A DNA stretch of 64,000 nt. It comes from Litsea cubeba. Lineage: Eukaryota; Streptophyta; Magnoliopsida; Laurales; Lauraceae. The stretch is from the NCBI GenBank assembly GCA_012931725.1, contig CM022949.1:56563852-56627851 (forward strand). Direction: 5' to 3'. The position numbers were made by a program, and so were the translations under genes. The notes below the pieces were generated by a model. That model made no database searches. It saw only the letters and a list, made by a program, of their open reading frames with translations, and was not told the origin of the DNA. Positions 11,027 to 21,542 of the stretch are shown here, one piece after another (the first letter of the stretch is position 1; each line of letters begins with the position of its first letter).

Positions 11027-11807
11027 AGCTGTGTTTGGGAGGGAGCGAAAATTTGAAGGGAAGGAAAATTAAGGGAAGGGGAGGGGAAATTTAATTTTTT
11101 CTTTTCTTGTTTGTTTATAGTTAAAAAGGAGGGGGCAGGAAAATTCCATCTTTGCAAGTCTCTTTCTCTCCTCTTTTTTCTAGTTTTGAAGGGAAAACTT
11201 GAGGGTTAAATTTTTAAAATTTTATCCCCAAATTTTCCTCTCCCACTTTTCCTCTCCCGTTCCCAAACACCATCTATTTTAACTTTCCCTCCATTTTTCC
11301 CTCTTTTTTTTTTCTTCCCTTCATTTTACCTCATTCCCAAACATAATGTAACACTATGTTTGGGAAGGGGGGAGGGGAGGGGAGATTTGAGGGGGAAGGA
11401 AAATGAATGGGAGGGGAGGGAAGGAAAAATTAATTTTACCTCCCTTTATTTGGATAGTAAAAAAGTAAGGGAAAGAAAAGTGAAAAAGTAGCGTTTTGTT
11501 TGTTTGTGAGGTAGAGAGAAAATTACCAATTTACCCTTACTTTTGCAAAAAGATAAAAAATCATCTCTTTTGTTGGATAGAGAACAGTTTAGTAAATTTA
11601 TAACAAACCCTCTATTTTCCTCACATTTTCTCCTCAATTTTGAGGGGAAAATTTTTTAGTGGGGCCCACACGAATTCCCACCCCCCCCCCATATTCCCTT
11701 CTCCCAATTTCCCTCCCCCTTCCCAAACACCCTCAGTTAGGGCATTCCCCCCATTTTCCCCTTTACTTTTTCCTCCCCCTCATTTTACACCCTTCCCAAA
11801 CAGAGCT
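11027..11807. mobile_element. Foldback MITE, PIF/Harbinger-like (TAA TSD)
   Basis: The element begins AGCTGTGTTTGGGAGGG and ends with the inverse of AGCTCTGTTTGGGAAGGG. It is flanked by TAA at 11024-11026 and 11808-11810, the 3-bp target of PIF/Harbinger MITEs. Its first half is G-rich and its second half C-rich. A second TTTGGGA/TCCCAAA pair near 11340-11360 suggests two related units joined or nested. It has no coding capacity. The superfamily call rests only on the TSD and terminal style. Confidence 0.6.
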
Positions 11808-11969
11808 TAAGAGGCAGAGGAAAGAAAAACATGGTCTTTTTTCTCCCCCCTTGCGTGTCTCCAAAAAGGCTCCATGTTTCTTCCAAAGTCCGAATTTGTT
11901 TAATTGCGGTTCTGATCATGTTCTTTCAAAAACAGAAGTTGTACAACAACCGTTTTATACAGGAGCCCT

Positions 11970-12091
11970 GCTACTTGCACCGATGGGGAGCCGGGCTATA
12001 TGGGAGGCGTTGGATCCCAGGCGTACTTGGGATCCAACAGCTCCCATGGGGAGCCGGGCCACAGCCCGGTCTCTCCATCGGTACAGGTAGC
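11970..12091. mobile_element. Foldback element, long hairpin
   Basis: The outer arms GCTACTTGCACCGATGG and CCATCGGTACAGGTAGC are near-perfect inverse copies, and an inner stem GTTGGATCCCA/TGGGATCCAAC folds on the same axis, with GGAGCCGGG repeats between. It resembles plant foldback MITEs. No clear TSD was found. Confidence 0.55.
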
Positions 12092-12158
12092 TTTTTCCTT
12101 TATATAACTAAATCTTTTAATTGGGCTATGTGACCCATACCGACTGGACGCTGGACGC

Positions 12159-12347
12159 TGGAATCTCATTTGCAAAGTGAGATCAGCCCTGCTACAGGGA
12201 CCGAAAATCGGTCCCTGAAAAAGGGCCTGAAAGGCCCTTATCCGTTGGATCAAGGGCAGTCCCTTGATCCAACGGATAAGGGCCTTTTGAGGCCCTTTTT
12301 CAGGGACCGATTTTCGGTCCCTGTAGACTTTTTCAAGTGAGATTCCA
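12159..12347. mobile_element. Foldback MITE with a near-perfect 65-bp-arm hairpin
   Basis: The core hairpin is 12192-12326: arms of about 65 bp (12192-12256 and 12261-12326) around a 4-nt centre, built from CAGGGACCGA-type and AGGGCCT blocks. Outside it, TGGAATCTCA (12159) matches the inverse at 12347, so the element is slightly longer than the hairpin. It shares a GTTGGATC block with the neighbouring foldback. Transcription would give a long double-stranded RNA suited to Dicer processing. Confidence 0.65.
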
Positions 12348-12845
12348 GAGCTGAGATCGGTCATACATCATACAGCCCGGCCAAAAAAACATTCGGGCTG
12401 TGTAGACTTTTTGGTCGTATAAAACATGCATGTTCATGAAAAGTGAAAACCCACTCCAAGTAATATCTTCAAAAAGAAAATTCCAAAGGTCGATGCTTGC
12501 AGGGTCCACACTCATGGAACCAACTCAAAAGCCAACAGATATATAAATATTCAAAGGAAAAAGATGATAAGGTAATGCAAAATATTATAAATAACAATTT
12601 ACTTTTAAAAGCTGCCAGGTCCGGACAGTCTGAAAGACAACCTCTTTGCTACTTAAATTAATGACATAAATGGTGCATGTCGGAAAGATCCAGCAATTAA
12701 ATGGATGGGACCCATCGTTGACTTTCTTTGCTCAATATCACATGTAGATTAGACGTATCCAACTGCTCCACTGTCCGAGGTTCATTGGACAGCTGTTATT
12801 TTTCACTCTCGTAGATTCCATGTTTTTTAACTCAACCTTTATTTA
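12348..12845. other. AT-rich intergenic stretch, no gene recognised
   Basis: I see no gene. An AGCCCGG ... CGGGCT inverted pair (12377-12400) echoes the neighbouring foldback elements; the rest is unremarkable. Confidence 0.4.
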
Positions 12846-12921
12846 GAAAATTTAACGGTAAAAATCCTCATTAACAGTTTATTATTTAATTTGATCCCAA
12901 TAAAATATTAAATAGATTGGC

Positions 12922-14644
12922 GAGAATTTTACCAAAAAAAAAAAAAAAAAATGCTTAGAAGTCCAGTGGACTCAAAAGGTAATTTTAACCTTCATTGTAC
13001 CAGATCAGTCATTTTTCACGAAATGATATTTTTTTTAGCACTTTCAACTAGCGTCCCTAGCGACCCTAGTTTTATAACGTTAAGGGTCGCTAGGGACCAT
13101 GCGGTGTATACAGAGTAGAACAAAATGGGCGTGTTTCTTCATGTTTCGTTTAGCACTTTCAACTAGCATCCCTAGCGACATTGGTTTTATGATGTTAAGG
13201 GTCCCTAGGGACCCTGAGGTGTACACAAATTAGAACAATCGATCTCTTCCCCATTTCTCAGCCGCCAGGCCTTCCAATTCCAGTTGCAGTGTTATTCGTG
13301 TATTTTTTTTAATCGAAATTAGCCATGTTGAACATATAGTTAACCTCCTGATTCTTCCTTTGTCTTCTTTAATTGTTTTAGGATTTAGAGGTCAGATCAA
13401 AGTATCTTGTTTCTTTCTTGGGGATGGGTATGAGGAGAGAAAGGTTCCCCTCTGATGAGGAGGTGATGGCTCTGATGAGTGCATTTCATGATTCATGCAA
13501 AACACCTTCAACATCTTCACATTTCATCACCATCCTCCAAACTTATAAATCTACCTATGCTCAATCCCCCTAACCAAATTGGGGCCTATACCTCACCCGC
13601 AGAACCAGCCGACCGTCCTTTCTCTGCTACCTCTCATCTCATTTGTTCAGAATATAGAGTAATCTGTATTCAGAATTAAGAAAATCACCTTAAAATCAGT
13701 AAAAGAGAACATAAAAGCATGATAGTCTTGTCTTTAGAACTAGGAAAAAGCCCAAAATCAGACCATTGCTAACCAAAAAGGTAAACCTAGATGGCAAGAT
13801 CTCTCAAACAATCTCATTTCATTCCACATCACCAAAACCATCGAAATCAATATAGTTATAGGAAGCCCAAGGCAGAATCGTTTAAAAAAAGTAAGTTTCA
13901 AGTTTTGCTCACAATTAAGAGAAATATCCTATGACTGGACCCAATCTAATTTTTTTCCAGTTTCATTAGAAAATAGTTTCTTAGGATGGGGTCTTTGCTC
14001 ATATTTGATACAAAAGTCAGGAAAAAACTACATTTCAAACTCTCCATTTTCACTCATTGACGAGATGAAAGAAAAGGAGCAAGAGTGGGTTGGCTTCCAA
14101 ATATTTTTTATTATCCAGATTATGCAAACAAAGGCATACTAAGTGCTAACAACTCCTATTTCTACTTCTGCCCACCACAAGATTGTCAACCTTGGACAGA
14201 TGCCCTTCCACCAAACCTGTTTCTTTCTTGAAAATGACAAATGAAATTGGAAGGTGAGATCGAGATCGAATTCTAGGGTTTCAGCAGCCATGAATGGAGG
14301 AGAAGAAAGGAGGAGGAGGAGGGTGGTTGTTGGTGGAGGAGAGAGGCGGCTATGGCTTCCTGCAACTGGAATTGGAAGGCGAGATCGAGATTGGATTGGC
14401 GAAGAAGACCTGGATAGTGAAAGAGAGAAAAAACCCTTTTTTTGATCTACTTTTCGTATACACCGTAGGGTCCCTAGCGACCGTTAACGTTATAAAACTA
14501 GGGTCGCAAGGGACGCTAGTTGAAAGTGCTAAAAAAAATACCATTTCGTGAAAAATAACTGATCTGGTGCAATGGAGGTTAAAATTACCTTTTGAGCCAA
14601 CTGGACATCTAAGCTGTTTTTTTTTTTTTTTTTATAAGATCCCC
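12922..14644. mobile_element. Non-autonomous MULE with long terminal inverted repeats
   Basis: It is bounded by a perfect 9-bp TSD, TAGATTGGC, at 12913-12921 and 14645-14653. The tips are GAGAATTTTACC and the inverse of GGGGATCTTATA, followed on both sides by an A or T run and then strongly matching arms (12950-13110 and 14455-14610). Further inside, CCTTCCAATTCCAGTTGCAG (13270-13290) is matched inversely at 14360-14380, so the arms are around 300 bp or more. A second partial copy of the subterminal block occurs at 13150-13240. The block holds a CCTAGCGACC/GGTCGCTAGGG palindromic motif. There is no transposase. The element sits inside the left inverted repeat of the ULP-MULE. Confidence 0.88.
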
Positions 14645-14717
14645 TAGATTGGCCCTGAATCTATGCTTCTTTTTTTGTTTTTTTTTGGTCTTTTATCGCT
14701 ATAGTCGATATCAACTA

Positions 14718-15876
14718 TCCCTGTGCCATACATAAGGCCACCAAACCGCTTTCATTCGCACTGTCTGTCTCCTTTTCCCCTTCATCCTCGTTGACGTCTT
14801 CTCTCTTCTCAACGGTGGTCCCAGGCGGTGGTCCCAGGGTATCAATCGCTCCAACTTTTCAAAGATTATCCACAGTTTGACACACATGGAGGTATATTTG
14901 TGTTCGTTGTTGTATTCGTGCCCTAGGAGTATTTGTGCCCTAAATTTGGAGTGGGATTTATTGGGTTTTGATGGGTTTCATCGTTTGGAAGGGAGCGACC
15001 TGCCAATCTCCTCCTAACTCTGTATTTTCATTAAAATGCAATCTTATTCACACTTTCTAGTTTGCCCATTTAGAAATGGCTGCACCGACGTTGAGCGCTG
15101 TCATTTGGGGGTTTTTGTGGGGTTATATGGAATCATAGTAAATGGGTTTTGAATTAAGATAACATTTTAATGAAATTTACCAACTGGATTCCAAATAGCA
15201 AAGTAGAAGTAGCCCAGTTTTTGGTTTGAAGATAAAATTTTGCACTTGTGAAGCATAGAATCATGCTTTCTATTTTCAACAATTTTTTCCTCTTTAAAAA
15301 CAAATGTAGCTCTAGCATAGGATCCCTATTCTGTCTCCTCTGGAAAGGTACTTTCCCTAATTTCGCTACTTTTGCCTGCTATGTAAAGGTGATCACCGTT
15401 ACTTTCCCTAATTTCTTTAACTTCGCCAAGAAATTCCTTTTCTGATTTCAATTTTTGCTCTAGCATTTGCAAACAAAAAAAAGTGGAAAACCAATGTATT
15501 TACAGCAATGGCCTGTGCTAAATTGCGAGAATCCGGATTCAGTTTGATTGGGTCCTTTTTATGTGATGTAAATGTGATCTTTCTTTTTCACATGGATTTA
15601 CATTTTTAATCTTTTCCACTTACTTTAAAAAAGTTCACGAGACTAAAAGAGGTGGGATCATCCACACCTAAAATAGAGATGGGAGATTGATTCCGGGTTC
15701 TCTGAGGCTTTAACTAATAGTGATGTGTTTTTTTTCTTATCCATTCAGTAGAATTGTTTTCCTTATTATCTTTTGATAATTTTTGTGTGTGATATTGTCT
15801 TGCTTTTTTTATTAAGTTTCTTATAGAGTATGTTTATATTAAGAATTCAACTTCTGTACCATTACACTTTGGTGTT
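14718..15876 (+). other. Presumed 5' noncoding region and intron of the ULP-MULE PMD gene
   Basis: This is unique, T-rich sequence between the left inverted repeat and the Retand insertion. A TGGTCCCAGG direct repeat lies at 14816-14838 and an ATGGAG|GTATAT exon-donor-like junction near 14886-14897. I see no long exon. It is assigned to the ULP-MULE by position only. Confidence 0.35.
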
Positions 15877-16777
15877 TGTAGGTGCAGAAAATAATGACCC
15901 ACAATAAGGAGGGTGCCTTATAGGACTTATCCGAGAAGATGATGATGGCTGGGTGTGATTGGATGCCGTCCGAAAGCCTGAAAGAGATGAACAAACGGTC
16001 AGAGGACCCTGGCCTGGGCGGCGCAAGGCTCTCCGATGCCAAAGTCAGTGTGGGAACTGGAACAATGGAAGGAGAGGGAGAGGAGAGACAGAGTAACGGT
16101 TCTGTATATCAAATTGTGCGTACCTTGCATGGTGCATGGAGTTCTATTTGTAGAGGTTTGGATCGTATCTTTCAGAGGATATCTTGGTGTGGGTCCCATG
16201 ATTCGACTGGGAAGTCATGATCAGCCCACAAAGTAATAAATGCAGTCTAATCCGGCCCACTCTGCATTTAATGCTAGTCGGGTCAGCCCACATTGCATTA
16301 AATGCGTGTCTTGTTGGGCCAGATTGTGTTGGGCGCCTTTGGCGGTTGGAGTACCATCGGATCTGCCCTCGGGCCTTGCCCTGATGTGGCCTCAGCCGCT
16401 GGATGCCGCCACGTCAGCGATCTGGTGAAGATAGTGGACGGTTGGATGTCGCATCTGTCTTATTGGCTCGCGCCCCTATTCCCCCACGTGTCTGACATCG
16501 TGGGGAATGAGGGGTGCGAGTGGAGGTTCTTTCTTGCCTCGGCTTTCGTCTAGACTCCTTCAGCCGAGGTGGTGCTCTCTGCCGAGGTGGGCACATGAAA
16601 CAGCCGAGCTCGGCTATAGCGGTTCGGACATGCTTGACTTCGGCCGAAGATCCTGCCCTGATAGCCGAGGTGAAACTGATGCCACGTGGGTGGCACGCGG
16701 AGGGCACGTGAGGGCGCTTAATCTCATCTAAAGGCGGTTAATTAGCGTAATCTTGGAATTCTAAATCTCCCCACACA
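15877..16777 (-). repeat. 3' LTR of the Retand-like element
   Basis: 901 bp, in inverted sense relative to the window (the element reads right to left). It differs from the other LTR at two positions that I can see. A TATA-like CTACAAATAGAAC (minus strand, ~16141-16153) is the likely promoter box. Confidence 0.95.
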
Positions 16778-16791
16778 ATTGCCCCCTAGCT
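16778..16791 (-). promoter_or_regulatory. Polypurine tract of the Retand-like element
   Basis: On the minus strand this reads AGCTAGGGGGCAAT directly before the LTR terminus TGTGTGGGG, the expected place and composition for plus-strand DNA priming. Confidence 0.75.
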
Positions 16792-17104
16792 TCTGACCTC
16801 GCGTAGAACGTCAGTGCCGTGAGGTCGGGAGCTATGTGACGGGGTCTATCTGGAGGAGAGAGCCCCTTTCGGCCCTGATTCGCGGTCGCTTTGGATGATC
16901 GAGGTAATAACTGGCGTCCCTTATTCAATGCTGAAGACAGGTCGACGGCTCCACGCGTCATCTCCTGGCTAGTTGTCTGTCTCCTCGAGATCGCACGCTC
17001 CGTCTCGTCAGGGGCGTAATCAATTTTTGAAATGATTCGCGCAGAATCCCAGGAGGCGCCCCTTGGCGCGCCCAATTAGGGTTTCTGGACAGGGGGCCTC
17101 TCTG

Positions 17105-17114
17105 CTATATATAG
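17105..17114 (+). promoter_or_regulatory. TATA box of the antisense gene
   Basis: CTATATATAG lies about 215 bp upstream of the ATG at 17329, on the plus strand, in the unit between the 3' LTR and the antisense reading frame. It suggests that the antisense gene has its own promoter instead of relying on the LTR. Confidence 0.6.
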
Positions 17115-17328
17115 GGCAATCGAGGTTCGTTTTACCCTTCGTTTGCTATTCTGAATCAGAGGCGAGCATCAGAGGTGGGCAAGCTACTGTGAGGGAGCTT
17201 CATCTAAGAAGTGGTGCGCTGCTGAAGTTGAGTCTCTTTGCTGCCCAGCATCTTCGTTCTGCTTCCGTAAGTTCCTTCTGCCCTGCCTCTTCTTCTGCGG
17301 GTTTCTCTGTTTTTAGACTGGGATAGGA

Positions 17329-19392
17329 ATGGGAATTTATAGCCACTGGTTAGAGGGCGAGGCAGCGATCGAGGGTTTCAGGTCGGCCTTTAGGATCCCT
17401 GCTGATGTCCAAGTCAGGGGTGCTGAACCTCGCGGCTACAACCCTCGCGACTTTTCGGGAGGCTGGATGCCTTTTCCGCTAGTGGCCGTGATAGAAGGCG
17501 GGGTCCGATTCCCCCTTCACCCACTTCTCAAGAGATGCCTTAGTCAGTGGCGTCTCTGTCCCTGCCAACTGCTGCCGAATGCCTTCAAGATCGTGATGGG
17601 CACGACCAAGTTGAATGAGGTCCTGGGCATCGACTTCGGCGTCTTCGACCTTGAGGACGTCTACGACATATGCAAGTCCGGAGATTCTTATTATCTCCGG
17701 GCTAAGCCAGGCCGGGACGGCTTCGTCCGATACTTGGAGGATTCAAGCAAGTATGCCGGAGACGATCTTCTGTACGTCTCGGGGAACTGGGAGTTTGGGG
17801 AGGCCGACACCGATAGAGGCTACCAGGTCCCTCGCCACTTCGGTACCATTCCAAGTAAACACCCTCCGTTTCTTTTTTCTTTTTACATAAGTTTCTTTTT
17901 GTTCTGCCGCGCTTATGCTTCTGATTGTTGCAGCTTTGAAGGAGAGAAAACGGGCTGCCAGATACATTTGGAAGAGGAACGAGGCCTGGCTCCGCCTGGT
18001 GAAGCGGTACAGCGGTCATGACGGCAGGGCGGCCTGGTCGCTGCTAGGGTATCGGTCGAAGTACCGTGGGTATTTGAGGGGCACCGTAGAGCCGATCCAG
18101 GGTGAAGGTGCCGGACTCGAGGTCGGTCAGGAGCAGGCCGGTCCGGAGGTCGCAGAGCCCTCGCGGGCGTCGTCTGACGTTAGGGCCACGTCCGGAGCTC
18201 TAGCTTCCACATCGGGATCGAGACTTCTCCAGGTCTCAGGAAGGGAATTGAGTCAAACCGCCAGATCTCCCTCGCCAGGCTCCGAGATGAGGCACACCAG
18301 GCGTTTGTCCTTCGAGGACCTCGAGGCTTTGGCGCTTGGAGTGGAGGACGCCCGAGCCCCCCAGGAGCCGGTGAATCCCCCGAAGCATCCATCTCCGAGG
18401 GCTCGGGTAGTTTCCCCTGCAGAGGTGGCGGAGGTTCCCGCACCCCCTAGCCCTGTTGATCCAGAGGTACGCCTGCCCCCGGCTGAGGTTGAGCAGGAGG
18501 AAACTCGGCCGCTGAAGATGCCGAGGACCGACGCGGGCCCTAGCTCGGCTGCTGCCTCGTTGCCCCAGGGGGCGCCGTTATGGGAGCCGAGCTTCATGCT
18601 TGGGCCGGGGAGGCCGATGACGATGGAGGATTGCGTTCTTCACAAGATCGATCCCCCGGTCCTCGAGGCCCTAGGGCGAGCCTGCGCCCTTCCCCGGGAC
18701 ATGGAGCGGCTGGACAAGTACAGCGATCAGAAGCTGATCCTGTCGATGTTGCAGTCCAACGTCGCGGTAAATCTTCATTTCCCTTCGTCAAACCAGCGAT
18801 TTAGCGTCTAACGCTCTTTGGATCTAACACGTACACCCCGTTTCTTTGACAGGCGGCACAGAAGTCCATGGCCGTTGCTGACAGGATCCGCAGGTACAGC
18901 ATGGACGTTGCCGAGCTGACCGTGGAGAAGAACGGCCTGCAGGAATCCCTGGACGCTGTTAGCCAGAAGTTAGCCAGGGTGGAAGAGGAATACGCGGCGA
19001 AGCTCGAGCAGGCGAGGGAAGAAGCCGAGGCGGAGAGGACTAGAGCGGCCGAGCTCGAGGTCTCCATTTCGAAGATGGGAGACGATTACGCGGCCCTGCT
19101 TCAAGCCGAGTCCAAGAGGGCGGATGAAGCCGAGGCGAAGCTTGAGTCTGAATGCGATGCTGCGTTCGAGGACGCCAGAGCGCAGGTCACCGCCCACTAC
19201 AAGGAAAGGGTTCTTGTGGTGAGGGATAAGGCCTGGGCGAAAGGGTGGCGTGCCGGCCTGAAGGAGGCCGGGGTCTCGGAGGACCACCCCTCCTTTCGGG
19301 AGCCTCCTCCGTACGCGCTTCCGGTGCCGACCTCTGCCCGTCCATCCGGCGAAGCCTCTGACGCCGCAGCCCGTGCAACTGACCGGTCATGA
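17329..19392 (+). CDS. Antisense additional gene (aORF) of the Retand-like element, three exons
   Basis: It runs opposite to gag-pol. Exons are 17329-17854, 17934-18766 and 18853-19392, with GT-AG junctions (A|GTAAAC to TTGCAG|C, and GCG|GTAAAT to TGACAG|G). The frame is preserved across both, giving 632 residues. The first ~175 residues carry the 'putative gypsy-type transposon' (Transposase_28-like) block, with GGVRFPLHPLLKRCL and KLNEVLGIDFGVFDLEDVY. The middle is Pro/Ser/Glu-rich and looks disordered. Residues ~455-590 form a Lys/Glu/Ala-rich coiled coil. Antisense extra frames in this position are known from Tat-lineage retrotransposons; their function is not known. With no stops and clean splice sites this copy could be expressed. 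Confidence 0.8.
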
Positions 19393-20821
19393 CCTCGGGA
19401 GATTCGCTTTCTTGCTTTATGCTCTGTAATTTTCTTCAGTTTGTATTTGCTGAACACTGTAACGAGTGAGATTTTAATACAATTGAAAGTTTCTTCAAAT
19501 ACTCTTGCTTCTGTCTCTTTTAAGCCTGGTACTTCGATGCTTGAGTTCGGCAGAGTGCTTCTTGTGACGAAACGTTAGAACTGAGTGTCGAGTGGTCTTC
19601 TTGGGCGCTAGCGTTGATACTCCGTATCTTAGGTGATCTTCTTTGGTATTCGCGCTGATCCTCCGTATCTTAGGTGATCTTGAATAGCTGCAGATTTTCT
19701 TTGGTATTCGCGCTGATCCTCCGTATCTTGGGCGGTCTTGAATAGCTGTAAGTACGGTGATGTGACCATTGAGGAGAACGAGGGGGTGCCCCCATGTGGT
19801 ACCATGGGGACTGCCTGTCAGTACAAGGGAAGTCGTGCACGCCACGCAGAGCGTGGGAGACTTCGCCTCGTAAATTGCCTTGGAGACCAGACCCCTCTTC
19901 CTATAAATAGGAGTGGTAGGCTCGCCTTGGGAGGGACGGAAAAAACCAAGATAGCAGCGTTTCTCACGAACGGCCTAGCAGCCATGTATGATAGATCTTT
20001 GGGAGCCTTTCACCCAAGGAGAACTTTTGCACTAGATGACGGCCTCCTCGGAAGGGGAAGGTCCGTCGCAGTCTGCGCGCTCTCTGAAGATGGTCCTCGC
20101 AGGCCACGCGCTCTCTGAACGCGGGTTCACGACCATCCGTCCCTGGCCAGACAGAATGAGGATGCGCTGCAACGCAGCCGGGGGACGGTGGCGCCTTCTC
20201 GTCCGACACGGTCCTGTGCGCCCGTCGTACGGAAGGCGGGATTGAGGCCCCGCTGGACCGGGGGTTTCTTCAAGCTTGGCTGGTCTCATTGACTGGAGGG
20301 CGTCGAAGAGCTCAGCGAGGTCCAGGGCTTCCGGACTGGAGGGGCTCTGTGATCGCTTTGGTCTGACCAGCCAAAGTGTATTATAGAGCTCTGTGAAATC
20401 CAGGATCGCTCAGAGCCTCCAAGCAACGATCCGGCGTCTTCGGTCCAGAGTCTCCCAGTTTCTTACTTTATTTTCTGTTTTTAGAGGACTGTGATTCTCC
20501 TTTCTGTACTTTTCTCTGTTCTGTAGCTCTTGTAATAAAGCAGTTTACAATGAATAAAAAGGAGGAATTCTATGATTACCCAAACAGTGTTCAATGCTTT
20601 TGAGTTCTTTTTCTCTTTCTTTGCACTGTTCTGGCATGCTTGCATTTGTGTTTGAGTGCTGGCACAGCTCTCTTCTGGAGAGCTGGCTTTGGCCGAAATG
20701 GCTGGCTTTGGCCGAGACGAGCTGCCTTGTGCCGAAGTGGAGTCATCATTCCACTGGTCTCGGCAGTGGAAGCGTGAGCTCGGCAATGATCTTTGGGGGG
20801 TGTAAAAACCCTGATTTTAGG
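19393..20821. other. Noncoding region of the Retand-like element downstream of pol
   Basis: It contains two ~60-bp direct repeats around CTTTGGTATTCGCGCTGATC (19640-19745). There is a second plus-strand TATA-like CTATAAATAG (19911-19920), and AATAAA signals at ~20533 and ~20553 that could end a plus-strand transcript. I recognise no protein product. In the sense of the retrotransposon this is pol 3' untranslated sequence. Confidence 0.5.
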
Positions 20822-21457
20822 AATCCGGCCGAGTGTCCGAACTCGAGGCCTTCTCCAGAGCCCAAGGCTCGGAGCTTTAGGAAACGACCGAGTCTGGACT
20901 CGAGGCCTTTTCCAGGGCGGTAGACCCAATCCGGCCGAGTGTTTGAACTCGAGGCCTTCTCCGTGGCCCAAGGCCAGGAGCTTTAGGAAACGACCGAGTC
21001 TGGACTCGAGGTCTTTTCCAGGGCGGTAGACCCAATCCGGCCGAGTGTCTGAACTCGAGGCCTTCTCCGTGGCCCAAGGCCAGGAGCTTTAGGAAACGAC
21101 CGAGTCTGGACTCGAGGTCTTTTCCAGGGCGGTGGACCCAATCCGGCCGAGTGTCTGAACTCGAGGCCTTCTCCATGGCCCAAGGCCAGGAGCTTTAGGA
21201 AACGACCGAGTCTGGACTCGAGGTCTTTTCCAGGGCGGTAGACCCAATCCGGCCGAGTGTCTGAACTCGAGGCCTTCTCCATGGCCCAAGGCCAGGAGCT
21301 TTAGGAAACGACCGAGTCTGGACTCGAGGTCTTTTCCAGGGCGGTGGACCCAATCCGGCCGAGTGTCTGAACTCGAGGCCTTCTCCATGGCCCAAGGCCA
21401 GGAGCTTTAGGAAACGACCGAGTCTGGACTCGAGGTCTTTTCCAGGGCGGTAGACCC
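20822..21457. repeat. Six tandem copies of a 106-bp repeat in the pol 3' region
   Basis: Units start at 20822, 20928, 21034, 21140, 21246 and 21352, exactly 106 bp apart and closely similar; the first is the most diverged. Each carries AATCCGGCCGAGTGT, an ACTCGAGGCC block, GGCCAAGG, and GAAACGACCGAGTC. Tandem repeats in the hypervariable 3' region of Tat/Ogre-type elements are known to seed satellite DNA. Open frames through this array are artefacts of the repeat. Confidence 0.95.
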
Positions 21458-21542
21458 ATGCTGTCGGAATCAGTCAGAGAGAGACGGCAAGTTGATGACA
21501 ATGTGAAAGCTGCTTTTATTGATTTTGAGACTCGATACATCT

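Noticed and set aside
16240..16731. Small plus-strand open frames within the Retand LTR, duplicated at 27752-28243
   Set aside because: They are identical in both LTRs simply because the LTRs are; no protein family is recognised.
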